Below are positions 42,619 to 51,602 of a stretch of 51,715 nucleotides of DNA, piece by piece. This DNA is from Hellea sp. (lineage in GTDB: Bacteria; Pseudomonadota; Alphaproteobacteria; Caulobacterales; Maricaulaceae): contig JABABK010000021.1 in NCBI GenBank assembly GCA_014238285.1, positions 1 to 51,715 on the forward strand, written 5' to 3'. The translations under genes and the position numbers were made by a program. Below the pieces are notes generated by a model. It did not search any database, was not told the DNA's origin, and saw only the letters and a program-made list of their open reading frames with translations. Each line of letters starts with the position of its first letter. The stretch's first letter is position 1.

Positions 42619-44583
42619 ATGTTGATCGAACCAACATCTACAGTGGCTGTCGTTGCGGCAAGCAAAGCATACAATACGGCAAAGGGTTTTTGGGATAGGC
42701 TAAAGCCTTCAACCAAAGCCTTGATTTGGACGAAGCTTGAAAAGCACTTCACCAATTTTTCCGAATATTTAGAGCGCACTTATGAGCGGGCCTCGACGGT
42801 GCAATTAATATGCTCGCGGTCGATCAATTCAAATATAGAAGATATTTATGTCTCCACCTATTTTGTTAAGAGACATGGACACGATAAACCGATTTCTGAC
42901 AACGATTTGATCAGCGATATTCGCGACGGAAAAAGAGTCGTAATTCGGGGAAATGGCGGGTCTGGAAAAACGCTTTTTATGAAGCGTTTATGGTTAGATG
43001 TTTTCAATGAACCCAAGGGAAAAATTCCAGTGATGATTGAACTACGCAAGTTTAATCAATTCTCAGACATCAACATCACAACACTTATTCGAAACGCGCT
43101 GTCGACGACAAAAACTATTTCCGAGGACCTGTTTGCAGAACTGGCTGTCGACGGAACTTTTTTTCTAGTCTTTGATGGGTTTGATGAAGTCGCTGTCGAG
43201 AGACGCGAAGAAGTTGAAGCTCAAATCTTAGAATTCGAACGGCTTTACAAAAAGTGTAATATCGTCGTTAGCAGTCGGCCCAACGAAAACTTTGTTGGCT
43301 GGCAAGTGTTTCATACCTACGATGTCTTACCGTTTAAACGCGAACAGACACTGGATTTGATTTCTAAAGCACCTCTGGATGAAGGATTGTTAAAGCGGTT
43401 CAAGGCTCTCATCTCGGATGATTTTTTTGATAAATATGACGAGTTTTTGTCGTCGCCCTTACTGGCTTTAATGATGCTCGTTACCTTTAAACGAAAAGGC
43501 GATATTTCAGATATATCTGATAATATAATTGAGTTTTACGATAATGCCTTTCATGCACTTTATTCAGAACATGATGCGATCAAAGAACAATTTAAACGTC
43601 CGCACTGTCTTAAGATCAATGACTTTCGTTTAGTGTTCTCTACATTTTGTCTTTTCAGTTACTACAAAGAGCGGTTTGAGTTCAAAGAAACTGAGATAAT
43701 CGAGCTTGTTGAGAAGTCCATTGAACACGTAAACTTGACCAAAAATGCAAATGACAAGATCTCGTGTTCTGTTGAGGAGTTTCTTCACGAAGTTTTTGAT
43801 GCTGTAAATTTGATGCGAAAAGATGGGATGTTATTTTCATTTATTCATCGGTCATTCCAAGAATATTTTGCGGCATATTGGATAATATTTGTCGATTCAA
43901 AAAGAACAGAGAGGTTATTTGGAGACTTGTGTCGAAGGCCGCAAGATAACGTTCTGAATCTGTGTTATCAAATGAACAAAAATAAAGTTGATCAGAGTTA
44001 TGTTTTGCCGTTTTATGATCGCCTTGTTTCGTCCGAACTAATGTTCAAGTCAAAACCACCCAATAAGTTTAGATGGCAATACCTAGAGAGTTACGGGTTT
44101 CAGGGTATATGGCAGTTGATTAAATCTAAAGACCCCGTCAGCGGGCACGTTATTCCCAAGATCATTTCAGGGTGGGATAACGGTGAAGTCGGCGTTTATT
44201 ATACCAATATGGATAGGCTAGTCTTTGAGGGCGCGCTTCGGAAAAAGTTTTTCCCAATCGTTAGCGACGGGCTTCTCGTGCCAAGGCCGGTGTGGTTGAT
44301 CAAGGACTATTATGACGAAAAGAACTTTCGTCATAAACGTCTTCAAGTCGAAGTTGACGCTAATGAAATTTCGCTCAAACTATATCACAATGCAGATGAT
44401 TTCGAGGATGTGACGGCCAAATACCTAGAAGGAAATGACAAGTATCGAACAAAGTTGGAAAACACGTTAGATCAGATAGAAGATATGCTTCATGATTTAA
44501 ATAAGATGGTCAATTTACATATATCAACTATTCGGCAGGGCCATAATGCTTCAGAAAAGAATTTGGATGAAATGTTTTTCTGA
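42619..44583 (+). CDS. NACHT-domain STAND NTPase (bNACHT-type, possible anti-phage defence)
   Basis: The 654-residue protein has a short helical N-terminus, then a NACHT NTPase: Walker A GNGGSGKT (111-118), Walker B FFLVFDGFDE (181-190) with the doubled acidic pattern DGFDE, SSRPNENF sensor and the winged-helix-side HRSFQEYFAAYW (410-421), a stretch characteristic of NACHT proteins. Bacterial NACHT proteins have been shown to act in phage defence. The remaining 230 residues have no recognised repeat or effector domain and end in a coiled region. The ATG follows GGGGA closely. A lipoprotein gene starts 3 bp after its stop. Defence function is family-level inference. Confidence 0.85.
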   Translation: MLIEPTSTVAVVAASKAYNTAKGFWDRLKPSTKALIWTKLEKHFTNFSEYLERTYERASTVQLICSRSINSNIEDIYVSTYFVKRHGHDKPISDNDLISDIRDGKRVVIRGNGGSGKTLFMKRLWLDVFNEPKGKIPVMIELRKFNQFSDINITTLIRNALSTTKTISEDLFAELAVDGTFFLVFDGFDEVAVERREEVEAQILEFERLYKKCNIVVSSRPNENFVGWQVFHTYDVLPFKREQTLDLISKAPLDEGLLKRFKALISDDFFDKYDEFLSSPLLALMMLVTFKRKGDISDISDNIIEFYDNAFHALYSEHDAIKEQFKRPHCLKINDFRLVFSTFCLFSYYKERFEFKETEIIELVEKSIEHVNLTKNANDKISCSVEEFLHEVFDAVNLMRKDGMLFSFIHRSFQEYFAAYWIIFVDSKRTERLFGDLCRRPQDNVLNLCYQMNKNKVDQSYVLPFYDRLVSSELMFKSKPPNKFRWQYLESYGFQGIWQLIKSKDPVSGHVIPKIISGWDNGEVGVYYTNMDRLVFEGALRKKFFPIVSDGLLVPRPVWLIKDYYDEKNFRHKRLQVEVDANEISLKLYHNADDFEDVTAKYLEGNDKYRTKLENTLDQIEDMLHDLNKMVNLHISTIRQGHNASEKNLDEMFF

Positions 44584-44586
44584 TCA

Positions 44587-45504
44587 ATGAAGGAAAAGAC
44601 CGTGATAAGATATATTTTAGTTAGTCTTGGCCTTAGTTTGATGGCTTGTAACGGGGCTAATGCACCTGATGATGCTCCCGCTGAACCAACGGAGTGGACA
44701 GCTTGGAAACAGAGCGGAGAGGACGGCTACGTAAATGATGACCTCGCTGTTTTGAAGGCTGTTGACTATCGTTATATTCCTGTGGGAGCAGCAGTCTTTG
44801 TTTCTCGGCGTGATAGTGGTTATGCGCTGATAGTTGATGACACAGAAGCTTATGTCGTCAAGGCTAGTTTAGAGCCCGATAACTTATGCGTCTTGTCAGG
44901 TGAGGATCAAAGCCACTATCGTTACGCCGACCTACCAACCGATCCAATCCTTTTATCTGAAACTCAAAGGCTACGGTTCAATTTAGAGAATATCACGCAT
45001 GAAGAAAAACGGGTGAGGGCTATTTTATATGATGATAACGCGCCTGAGCTTAAAGGTTTTCCCGGGCTTACTTACTTCCCTTACGATCAATCCGGCGTTG
45101 TTACGGCGACGTTTAAGGCTGATCCTAACGTTCCGGAAATCATTCTAGATACCGAGCGGGGATTAACTAAGGCGTTTTACCGCTTGGGCTTTGCTAAGTT
45201 TTCGATCAGCGGTGAAGATTATGAAATGCCCCTATATACGGGGACCACAAACCCAGACGAAATCGATAGTTTTTTCACGGGGTTTGTAGATGATACAACA
45301 GGCGCGGAAACTTATGGAACAGGGCGTTATGTGCCGATATCAGGTTTTGGGAGCTTTCCACCAAAGACCTTGAAGATCGACTTTAATTACGCCTATAATC
45401 CCTATTGCGCCAGGTCCAGGGCCTATAATTGTCCCGTCATTTCATTTGCCATTAACGCGCCAATGCGCTTTGGTGAATCCTATGGCAAAAAAGAAAAAAA
45501 CTAA
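44587..45504 (+). CDS. DUF1684 lipoprotein
   Basis: The 305-residue protein has a lipoprotein signal (VSLGLSLMAC, lipidation at Cys21). The C-terminal part DFNYAYNPYCARSRAYNCPVISFAINAPMRFGE is the DUF1684 signature, and FVDDTTGAETYGTGRYVPI precedes it as usual. The family function is unknown. It begins 3 bp after the NACHT stop, so the two may be co-transcribed; whether they cooperate is unclear. It overlaps the next membrane-protein gene by 23 bp. Confidence 0.75.
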   Translation: MKEKTVIRYILVSLGLSLMACNGANAPDDAPAEPTEWTAWKQSGEDGYVNDDLAVLKAVDYRYIPVGAAVFVSRRDSGYALIVDDTEAYVVKASLEPDNLCVLSGEDQSHYRYADLPTDPILLSETQRLRFNLENITHEEKRVRAILYDDNAPELKGFPGLTYFPYDQSGVVTATFKADPNVPEIILDTERGLTKAFYRLGFAKFSISGEDYEMPLYTGTTNPDEIDSFFTGFVDDTTGAETYGTGRYVPISGFGSFPPKTLKIDFNYAYNPYCARSRAYNCPVISFAINAPMRFGESYGKKEKN

Positions 45505-46264
45505 GGCAAAAGATAAGACGAGGCGAAAGGTTGTATCGCCAATAGCTAAGAAAGTTGGCGCTTTAACGCTTGGCATGTATTTGCCGGGACCGATACAGAT
45601 TCACTTTCGGTATATCCGCAATAATTTGAAATTGTGGGTCGCGCTTTTCGTGGCACCGTTTATGGCGATCAAGTTATCGCTTATCGCGCTGTTTGCCCTA
45701 TTAGCTGAAGATGGGACGGGGGCGTGGAAATATGACTTGATCGCCATTTTTTGTGTGGGGTTGATGTTTTACCTTGCTGAGCGCAATCGGGACTTTCGAC
45801 GATTCTATGTTTATTTCGTGCCCGCAGTTATGGCTGCGTCCCTGCTTTATTGGGTCTGGGGCAGTAGCAATTTCCTAAGCGCTGAATTCGCCGTCAAGCT
45901 CGTATTGTGCGGTGTTTTGACTTTCAAAGTGGGTAATTACATTATCGAAGACGGTTATCAGCAACTGAGCGAAGGGGCTGACAAAAACTTCCATCAAGGC
46001 CGAATTCATTACGATCTTCAGGAGTATGACCTTGCGATTCCATTTTTGGAAAAGTCTGCCAAGCGTGGTCATTTTAAAAGTATATACCTATTAGCTGAGG
46101 CTCATGAATTTGGATATCATTACCCAGTTGACCGAGTCAAAGCCGCCAAATATTTTCTAAAGTCCGGTAAAAAAGGATATCGTAAGGCTACGCTGCGCTA
46201 TCAAAGCTTACTAGATGTATTGACGCCTGACGAAAGATCTGAGTTTGATAATTATTTGATTTGA
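45482..46264 (+). CDS. membrane protein with C-terminal Sel1/TPR-like repeats
   Basis: The 260-residue protein has a lysine-rich N-terminus (MAKKKKTKAKDKTRRK), about four membrane segments (LWVALFVAPFMAIKLSLIALFAL, YDLIAIFCVGLMFYL, FVPAVMAASLLYWVWG, FAVKLVLCGVLTFKVG) and a soluble C-terminal region with Sel1-like helices: GRIHYDLQEYDLAIPFLEKSAKRGH and YPVDRVKAAKYFLKSGKKGYRKA. The ATG at 45482 was preferred over an in-frame ATG 36 bp upstream because the lysine-rich start looks natural; it overlaps the lipoprotein gene by 23 bp. The repeats suggest protein binding at the inner membrane. No family name is certain. Confidence 0.7.
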   Translation: MAKKKKTKAKDKTRRKVVSPIAKKVGALTLGMYLPGPIQIHFRYIRNNLKLWVALFVAPFMAIKLSLIALFALLAEDGTGAWKYDLIAIFCVGLMFYLAERNRDFRRFYVYFVPAVMAASLLYWVWGSSNFLSAEFAVKLVLCGVLTFKVGNYIIEDGYQQLSEGADKNFHQGRIHYDLQEYDLAIPFLEKSAKRGHFKSIYLLAEAHEFGYHYPVDRVKAAKYFLKSGKKGYRKATLRYQSLLDVLTPDERSEFDNYLI

Positions 46265-46270
46265 AACGGA

Positions 46271-47107
46271 TTATTTTTCTTCATATTTAATTGTGACAGA
46301 GGCGCATAACTTGCCCGCTTGATGCATTGTAAGACCGATAGTGTTTTCGGCGCGACGGTCATCGGTCAGTGTGATTTCAAATGGATGATCCAGTTCAACA
46401 AAGCGGTTAAATTCCATGGTCCCACCAGTGCAGTGTAGTGCCGCCCCATCATTCAAAAGACACGCGAATTGCAGCCCGACATCGGCTAAGTGCGTGGCGT
46501 TGACATGATCGCCAGATCCCGAGATATGGCGATGGACCGGGATAAATCCGTTATCTTTGGTTATGTAAGCCATCGCGGAAATGCTTTTACCAGTGATGAA
46601 CGGGGAGAGATAGCTCTCTTGCTGTAACTCGGCTCCTGTCATTTCAGCGGGTGCATACTCAAATTTTTGAATTTTGGGAAGTTTAGCCATTTTGGCCTTG
46701 GCTTTTCCGCGCCAGGTTTCAAAGTCACGGTTTTGAAATACAACGCCGCTACCGCTTATGATGTAAACGATTCGATCTTTTTCATCATAATAGGTGACCT
46801 TATAGTCCATTCTCCGTGATTCATCAGTAGGCTCAGCGATGCCTCTGACAGCGTGTCCTACGCCAGATTTACCGCAGCTCCATTCTGTTATAGTTAGAGC
46901 CGTCCATTTGTTTCGATCAAAAGTACCCTTGGTTTCACCTGTCTCAACCGGTACCCAGTAATTGATGGTTTGAACAACAATAGGATCATGAGGCGGTAAG
47001 GCGAGCCACGGCCATGTTTTTAGATCTGATGAGCACTCAAATGCCATAGAACCGTCATCGAGGAGTTGGTGGTTGTGCGTGAATCTGTTTGTGATCGGTT
47101 TTGGCAT
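46271..47107 (-). CDS. protein of unknown function (possible hot-dog fold)
   Basis: The 278-residue protein is soluble, with no signal peptide. Notable stretches are HNHQLLDDGSMAFECSSDLKTWPWLALPPHD near the start, YKVTYYDEKDRIVYIISGSGVVFQNRDF and HRHISGSGDHVNATHLADVGLQFACLL, which looks like a long helix of a hot-dog thioesterase or dehydratase fold, with candidate polar His/Asp residues. I do not recognise the family. The ATG at 47107 is used; TTG at 47122 is an alternative and neither has a good ribosome-binding site. It stands alone on the - strand, convergent with the Sel1-like gene. Confidence 0.6.
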   Translation of the reverse strand: MPKPITNRFTHNHQLLDDGSMAFECSSDLKTWPWLALPPHDPIVVQTINYWVPVETGETKGTFDRNKWTALTITEWSCGKSGVGHAVRGIAEPTDESRRMDYKVTYYDEKDRIVYIISGSGVVFQNRDFETWRGKAKAKMAKLPKIQKFEYAPAEMTGAELQQESYLSPFITGKSISAMAYITKDNGFIPVHRHISGSGDHVNATHLADVGLQFACLLNDGAALHCTGGTMEFNRFVELDHPFEITLTDDRRAENTIGLTMHQAGKLCASVTIKYEEK

Positions 47108-47264
47108 AGGATTAGATCGCAAATGATGGAAGCTCTGGCAACGAACTTATGATAAATTTAAGTTCTAATGACCACTATTAATTGTCAGTGCCGCCGCAGA
47201 TAGAGGACTAGCCACAAGGACGGTTGCCTGATAGATCGTCAGCTTCTTTTGATGGAGGCGCTTT

Positions 47265-47630
47265 ATGGCTGATCAAATTTTTATTGAAGCATTGACACTG
47301 GATGCTTTCATTGGTGTTTTTGAACACGAATATGACACGACGCAGCGCGTACGGATTGATCTGGATATTGATCTCTTGCCGCTGGAAAAAGAAACGGAAT
47401 ATTCCACAGGGAACATTGTTCGCTACGATCTCGTTGTTCGCGACATTCGCCGTCTTATCCGATCAGGGCATATTGAACTAGTTGAGACCATGGCAGAAAG
47501 TGTCGCTGATATTGTTTTGGGTTATGAGGGCGTTGAGAAAGTCTCTGTTAGAGTTTCCAAGTTAACGGCTATATCTGAAGCTGATGGTGTCGGCGTCAAA
47601 ATCGTTCGGCGAAACGTTAAAGCCAATTAA
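47265..47630 (+). CDS. folB: dihydroneopterin aldolase
   Basis: The 121-residue protein is a typical FolB: IFIEALTLDAFIGVFEHE at the start, VRYDLVVRDIRRLI, then LVETMAESVADIVL with the conserved Glu and SKLTAISEADGVGVKIVR with the conserved Lys that acts in catalysis. It converts 7,8-dihydroneopterin to 6-hydroxymethyl-7,8-dihydropterin and glycolaldehyde in folate synthesis. GGAGG sits before its ATG. It overlaps the convergent coiled-coil gene by 3-4 bp. Folate supply is relevant to the tetrahydrofolate-dependent enzymes in this window, though this need not reflect co-regulation. Confidence 0.88.
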   Translation: MADQIFIEALTLDAFIGVFEHEYDTTQRVRIDLDIDLLPLEKETEYSTGNIVRYDLVVRDIRRLIRSGHIELVETMAESVADIVLGYEGVEKVSVRVSKLTAISEADGVGVKIVRRNVKAN

Positions 47631-49198
47631 GGCCCCAACAACTGTCCTGAAAAAGCCAATTCAACAGTATCCAGTTTGGATAAATCTAAATGTTCATTGC
47701 CTGGCAAACTAAAATCTATGACCCAGACTGAAAACGGACTTAATCCTGAATAGCCCTGCCTTTCGTCCCCTAAAACGCCTTCGACGGTAATTTCTTTTTG
47801 AGCGTAATTCCATTCGAAATAGGTTTCGCGGGGCTGGTGAGAGAAACGTTTGATTGTGCCGTCCTGACGTTTGAAACGTCCAACGCCGCAATGCATGATT
47901 TTGACTTCCAGTGTTCTCGCCTCCTTGGTTATGTCGAGGCCTGGGAGGTATACAGAAACTTTTTCCGCGATCACATCAAACTTATTAATAAATGTTGGGT
48001 GATCCAGCGGTATAGAGACGGTCAATTTCTTGATCTTTTCCATCAGTGAAAATTCACTGGGGAAATGATCTTTATGAAACTCAACTCTTAAATCATGAAA
48101 GGCGCTGCGGGGGCGCCCAATTTTCAAGCGAACATCATCGATCTTCTGTGAGATATGAATATGGGCATTGCGAAGCCCCGATAAATTTCGATCAATTTGA
48201 AAATCTTGATCCGTAAGCGACCAGAACTCCAAAGCTTTATTTTCCTCATAGATTTTCGATAGCAGATATAATCTATTTTGATTGTCTTCAGCTTGAAGGT
48301 AATTCGCATACTGGCCCAATTTATCATCATGTTTTTCTGCAAGTTGTTCGGCTATAGATTGAACTGTCGCTTCCCGCTGTTTGATTTCAGCATCCACATG
48401 TTGTTCGTGCAAATAGGCGGCATTATAATTCAGGACTTGCTCATTTCTGATTTGGACGAGCTCAAAATAATGGTGAACGGCTTTTTTTAATTCGGCTGCG
48501 CTGGCATATTTGTCTGTGTACTGATTGATCATTTTGTCGAATTTGGTTTCGTCGACAAACATTTTGGCGAAATCAGGTTTCTTGGGCGAAATCATTGTTG
48601 AGATTTGATCGTATCCATCTTTGAGCGCACCAAATTCTGAATCCACAGACTTCACAAAACCTATACCATTGCTGATTTCATCGATTGGAGATTTTGCTTT
48701 TTCTAATTTCAATGCAGCTTCGCCCATTTCAACGGATTGTTTGAAGACGGACACCGACACTTTTAATATGGTTTCAGCGCCGTTGAGGATTCCTTGAGGC
48801 GTACAACCTGTTTCATTGTGAAAGTCTGCACTGAATTGACTTTTTAGCTTTCGGACGACGTCCTGTTGAGAGCTGACCTGATTTTGAAGCGTTGTTAGCA
48901 TACGATCTGTTTGCCCTAGGTTTTTGCCGGCCGAACTGATGAGGTGATCCAAATCTTTTTGAAACCCTGTTTGCATAGTTGATAGGGCAAGGCGTTTGTC
49001 CGTATTAGAAACATCTCTGGCTTGCAGTCTTAGCAGCGTTGCGTTGAGAGAGTCTTCGAGTTCCAAAAGCTGATCAATGCGGTGCTGCAAACTTTGAATG
49101 GTTAGAATAGGGACCCAGTCAGATGCGTTTCCGTAAAAATCCAGGCGCCTTCTGATCCGGGCGATTTGTATTCTGCTTTTCTGAACAATAGCCGCCAC
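47627..49198 (-). CDS. coiled-coil protein, probably 3' part of a split gene
   Basis: The 523-residue frame is helical and coiled-coil-rich in its first 300 residues (IDQLLELEDSLNATLLRLQ, QREATVQSIAEQLAEKH) and beta-rich at its end (LDITKEARTLEVKIMHCGVGRF, LDLSKLDTVELAFSGQLL). It starts at GTG 49198, but the same frame stays open for another 70 codons upstream to a TAG at 49409 with no ATG, GTG or TTG. Those codons read like protein (QASLGQLQVIKYGADIAYLN). Restoring one A in the A-run near 49390 would join it to the glycine-rich frame at 49315. The current start is therefore doubtful. No family recognised. Confidence 0.55.
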   Translation of the reverse strand: MAAIVQKSRIQIARIRRRLDFYGNASDWVPILTIQSLQHRIDQLLELEDSLNATLLRLQARDVSNTDKRLALSTMQTGFQKDLDHLISSAGKNLGQTDRMLTTLQNQVSSQQDVVRKLKSQFSADFHNETGCTPQGILNGAETILKVSVSVFKQSVEMGEAALKLEKAKSPIDEISNGIGFVKSVDSEFGALKDGYDQISTMISPKKPDFAKMFVDETKFDKMINQYTDKYASAAELKKAVHHYFELVQIRNEQVLNYNAAYLHEQHVDAEIKQREATVQSIAEQLAEKHDDKLGQYANYLQAEDNQNRLYLLSKIYEENKALEFWSLTDQDFQIDRNLSGLRNAHIHISQKIDDVRLKIGRPRSAFHDLRVEFHKDHFPSEFSLMEKIKKLTVSIPLDHPTFINKFDVIAEKVSVYLPGLDITKEARTLEVKIMHCGVGRFKRQDGTIKRFSHQPRETYFEWNYAQKEITVEGVLGDERQGYSGLSPFSVWVIDFSLPGNEHLDLSKLDTVELAFSGQLLGP

Positions 49199-49314
49199 CG
49201 ACTTTGCATCGCTATCAGTTGCTTTGGCGGAAGCTGGGGTAAGGCTTGTAAAATTATTATTGTCTGCGGCGACTAATAAATCATATCGTGACAGAGCCGA
49301 ATGATATTCGTTGT

Positions 49315-49893
49315 TTAGATATGCAATATCAGCCCCATATTTGATAACCTGTAACTGTCCAAGTGAAGCCTGTCTGGCCCATCCATTTTTATAAAACCGG
49401 GTTTTCCGCTAATGATGGATTGAGCGCCCTTGGGACCAGAAGGCCCTTGCTGGCCTAGATACCCTTCTGTACCGTGCATCCACAGGCGGCCGTCCCAAAC
49501 GCCATTGGCTTCACCATGTCCACTCCCGCCGCCTTTTCCGCCAGCGCCGCCAGATATGTTGATTTTAAAATTCCCGTTCGGGAAGCTGTCAATGGAATTG
49601 ATGGTGATTTTTCCGCCTTTTCCGCCTTTGCCCCCGTCACCGCCTTTGCCGCCAGTGGCTCGATTGCGTCGGTCATCCGTGCGCTTAGGAGGCGGGGCAT
49701 TAAGTCCAGGGCCTGGAATGCCGCTATGGCCCCATTGTCCGGTCCCGCCTATTCCGCCCGTTGATGTTAGTATTACATTGCCGGGCTTCACGGTTTCTGA
49801 AAAAGTGATCTGGGCGGCATATAAATTTATGTTCCCGCCCGTTCGTCCGTCAGGCCCGACCTTTCCGGGCGCACCATTTGCGCGTGGTGTCAT
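49315..49893 (-). CDS. glycine-rich (collagen-like) protein, probably middle part of a split gene
   Basis: The 192-residue frame has Gly-x-x-rich stretches (GAPGKVGPDGRTGGN, TGGKGGDGGKGGKGGK, GGAGGKGGGSGHG, GQQGPSGPKGAQS), split by short beta strands such as NINLYAAQITF and ITINSIDSF. Its last 20 residues (HLDSYRLSNMGL...) lose the glycine pattern, as expected when a frame continues past a frameshift. The start ATG overlaps the stop of the 49890 frame as ATGA. Sticky glycine loops fit a surface or matrix protein. Whether three separate genes or one broken gene is present cannot be settled here. Confidence 0.5.
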   Translation of the reverse strand: MTPRANGAPGKVGPDGRTGGNINLYAAQITFSETVKPGNVILTSTGGIGGTGQWGHSGIPGPGLNAPPPKRTDDRRNRATGGKGGDGGKGGKGGKITINSIDSFPNGNFKINISGGAGGKGGGSGHGEANGVWDGRLWMHGTEGYLGQQGPSGPKGAQSIISGKPGFIKMDGPDRLHLDSYRLSNMGLILHI

Positions 49894-50225
49894 ATCCGTT
49901 TGATGAGCGGCATTATTTCGTCATATTGTTTCAGCAGGCCCGGAGCAGATGTATCGATGCTACTGTCTTTGTCGAATAATATGTTGTTAGCAATGATGTT
50001 TACATTTTTACCTGGGTTGACCAAAGCTCCCTGAACGTTGACCTGATCAGCATATATGTACACATCCAATGTTCCGCCGGGTTCAGGTTTCCCTTTAGCG
50101 GCTGGTTTGAATGGAATATCAGCCTGGGTAAGATTGATTTGAGATTCTATAATGACAAATTTGTCGCCAATTTGTTCGCGAATAGATGCCCCGCTATCGT
50201 CTTGGTAAACCGTTCCCATGTGCAA
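49890..50225 (-). CDS. beta-strand-rich protein, probably 5' part of a split gene
   Basis: The 111-residue frame begins MHMGTVYQDDSGASIREQIGD and is beta-rich (LDVYIYADQVNVQGALVNPG, KNVNIIANNILFD), like the start of a repetitive surface protein. It ends with SSIDTSAPGLLKQYDEIMPLIKRI. The next frame, at 49315, overlaps it by 4 bp in the -1 phase and carries on with RANGAPGKVGPDG, a natural continuation of the DTSAPG stretch. No signal peptide is visible, so if secreted it would need another route or an upstream start. No family recognised. Confidence 0.5.
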   Translation of the reverse strand: MHMGTVYQDDSGASIREQIGDKFVIIESQINLTQADIPFKPAAKGKPEPGGTLDVYIYADQVNVQGALVNPGKNVNIIANNILFDKDSSIDTSAPGLLKQYDEIMPLIKRI

Positions 50226-50283
50226 GCCCCATTTTGTTTTGGCTGTTTGTATAGCTTAAAACAAGGTCTGTGTAGACTTAAGT

Positions 50284-51405
50284 TTAATAAGCCGCAAATG
50301 GCAGTGGCCCAACAGTTGCCCGTCTTTTTCCATCAGTCGCGTAAACGTTTAGAACTGTTTCATGGTCCCAATGTTTCTTATCGACCATGCCGATGGCAAT
50401 ATTTTTTCCGTAGTCTGGGGACCACACGGCTGCGGTGACATGTCCGACTTTTTCGCCCGCCGCATTTGTTAGTTGCCATGGATTATGACAGAGCGGGACC
50501 CGATCACCATCAATTATTAAACCGCGGATCATTTGCTTGGAGCCCGCTTTCTTTTCGGCCAATAAAACATCACCTCCAATACAGACGTCCATACCGGCGC
50601 GGTGGCAATATTTACCAAGGCCGGCTTCATAAGGTGTGTTTTCATGGGTCATATCGGTGCCATAGGATAGTAAGCCGCCTTCGATCCTTTCTATCCCATT
50701 GGGGCAGCCGGCGCGGACTTGGTACTTCTCGCCGGCTTCAAACAGTATATCCCAAAGAGGCTCACCGTTTTCAGTTCCGTCAACGTAAATTTCAAACCCG
50801 CCTTGTTTAGACCAACCGGAACGGGCCACGAGATAGTTTTTGCCGCCAATGTTGAAATTACGGTGGCGAAAAAAGCCTAGGGAACGAATGCTGTTGCCGA
50901 CAATATCGGCCATAAGGTCATCCGACTTTGGGCCTTGCACGGCAAGCGGTGAAACATCTGGTTCAAAAATATCGACATTGAGACCTTTGCCGATCGCCAG
51001 TCCTTTGAGCCAGTAGAGCATGTCAGAATCGGCGAGCGAAACCCAATAGCGATTGTCTGATATTTTTGTCGCCACGGGATCGTTTATCATCCCGCCTTTT
51101 TCATTAATCATCGGAATGTAATAGCACTGGTCGTCCTGCATTTTAGCCAGATTACGCGGCGTGACCCATTGAATTAGCTTAGCAGCATCCGGACCTATGA
51201 TTTCCACCTGGCGTTCTGCGGCCACATCCCACACTTGAACGTGCTTTTTCAAATGATGGTAGTCGGCCTCAAAACTCTCAAACATCGTTGGTAGAAGCAT
51301 ATGGTTATATACCGTATAGGCTTTCACGCCAGATTCAGTCACACGGCGCGTAAAGGGTGTTGAACGAACACGCCGCGTTACTGATAAAAAAGGCGTTTTA
51401 GTCAT
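50284..51405 (-). CDS. dmdA: DmdA-like dimethylsulfoniopropionate demethylase (GcvT family)
   Basis: The 373-residue protein is a GcvT-fold aminomethyltransferase that, from memory, follows the DmdA sequences of SAR11 and roseobacters closely: RVRSTPFTRRVTESGVKAYTVYNHMLL, VQVWDVAAERQVEIIGPDA, DPVATKISDNRYWVSLADSD, EPDVSPLAVQGPKSDDL and ARSGWSKQGGFEIYVDG. DmdA moves a methyl group from DMSP to tetrahydrofolate, yielding methylmercaptopropionate. The length matches known DmdA. ATG at 51405 is chosen because GGGAG precedes it; an upstream in-frame start lacks one. A divergent LysR gene lies at 51603 with a T-N11-A box between. A generic GcvT paralogue is the alternative. Confidence 0.75.
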   Translation of the reverse strand: MTKTPFLSVTRRVRSTPFTRRVTESGVKAYTVYNHMLLPTMFESFEADYHHLKKHVQVWDVAAERQVEIIGPDAAKLIQWVTPRNLAKMQDDQCYYIPMINEKGGMINDPVATKISDNRYWVSLADSDMLYWLKGLAIGKGLNVDIFEPDVSPLAVQGPKSDDLMADIVGNSIRSLGFFRHRNFNIGGKNYLVARSGWSKQGGFEIYVDGTENGEPLWDILFEAGEKYQVRAGCPNGIERIEGGLLSYGTDMTHENTPYEAGLGKYCHRAGMDVCIGGDVLLAEKKAGSKQMIRGLIIDGDRVPLCHNPWQLTNAAGEKVGHVTAAVWSPDYGKNIAIGMVDKKHWDHETVLNVYATDGKRRATVGPLPFAAY

Positions 51406-51550
51406 AATTATCTCCCTGCTTGAAATCCCCGTAATGCAAAGTAGGTCTTCGAGACAATAATCCGATTGAAATATCAATCCTATGATTGTTTAAAATAAAG
51501 TAATAGTTCTTGAATAATTTATAGTATAGGCCAAAAATCATCTATTTACT

Positions 51551-51563
51551 TAAGCAATGCTTA
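51551..51563. promoter_or_regulatory. T-N11-A LysR box
   Basis: TAAGCA-A-TGCTTA is a perfect 13-bp palindrome with the T-N11-A form of LysR-type sites. It lies 146 bp upstream of the dmdA-like start and 40 bp before the LysR start at 51603, where an autoregulatory and activating site would be expected. Confidence 0.6.
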
Positions 51564-51602
51564 TGGTAGAGGTGTATTAATGTTAAAACATAGGGGAAAT
51601 TG

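Noticed and set aside
49430-49903. 157-residue proline-rich frame on the + strand
   Set aside because: It is the complement of the glycine codons of the collagen-like frame on the - strand (GGN reads as CCN), so it carries no independent signal.
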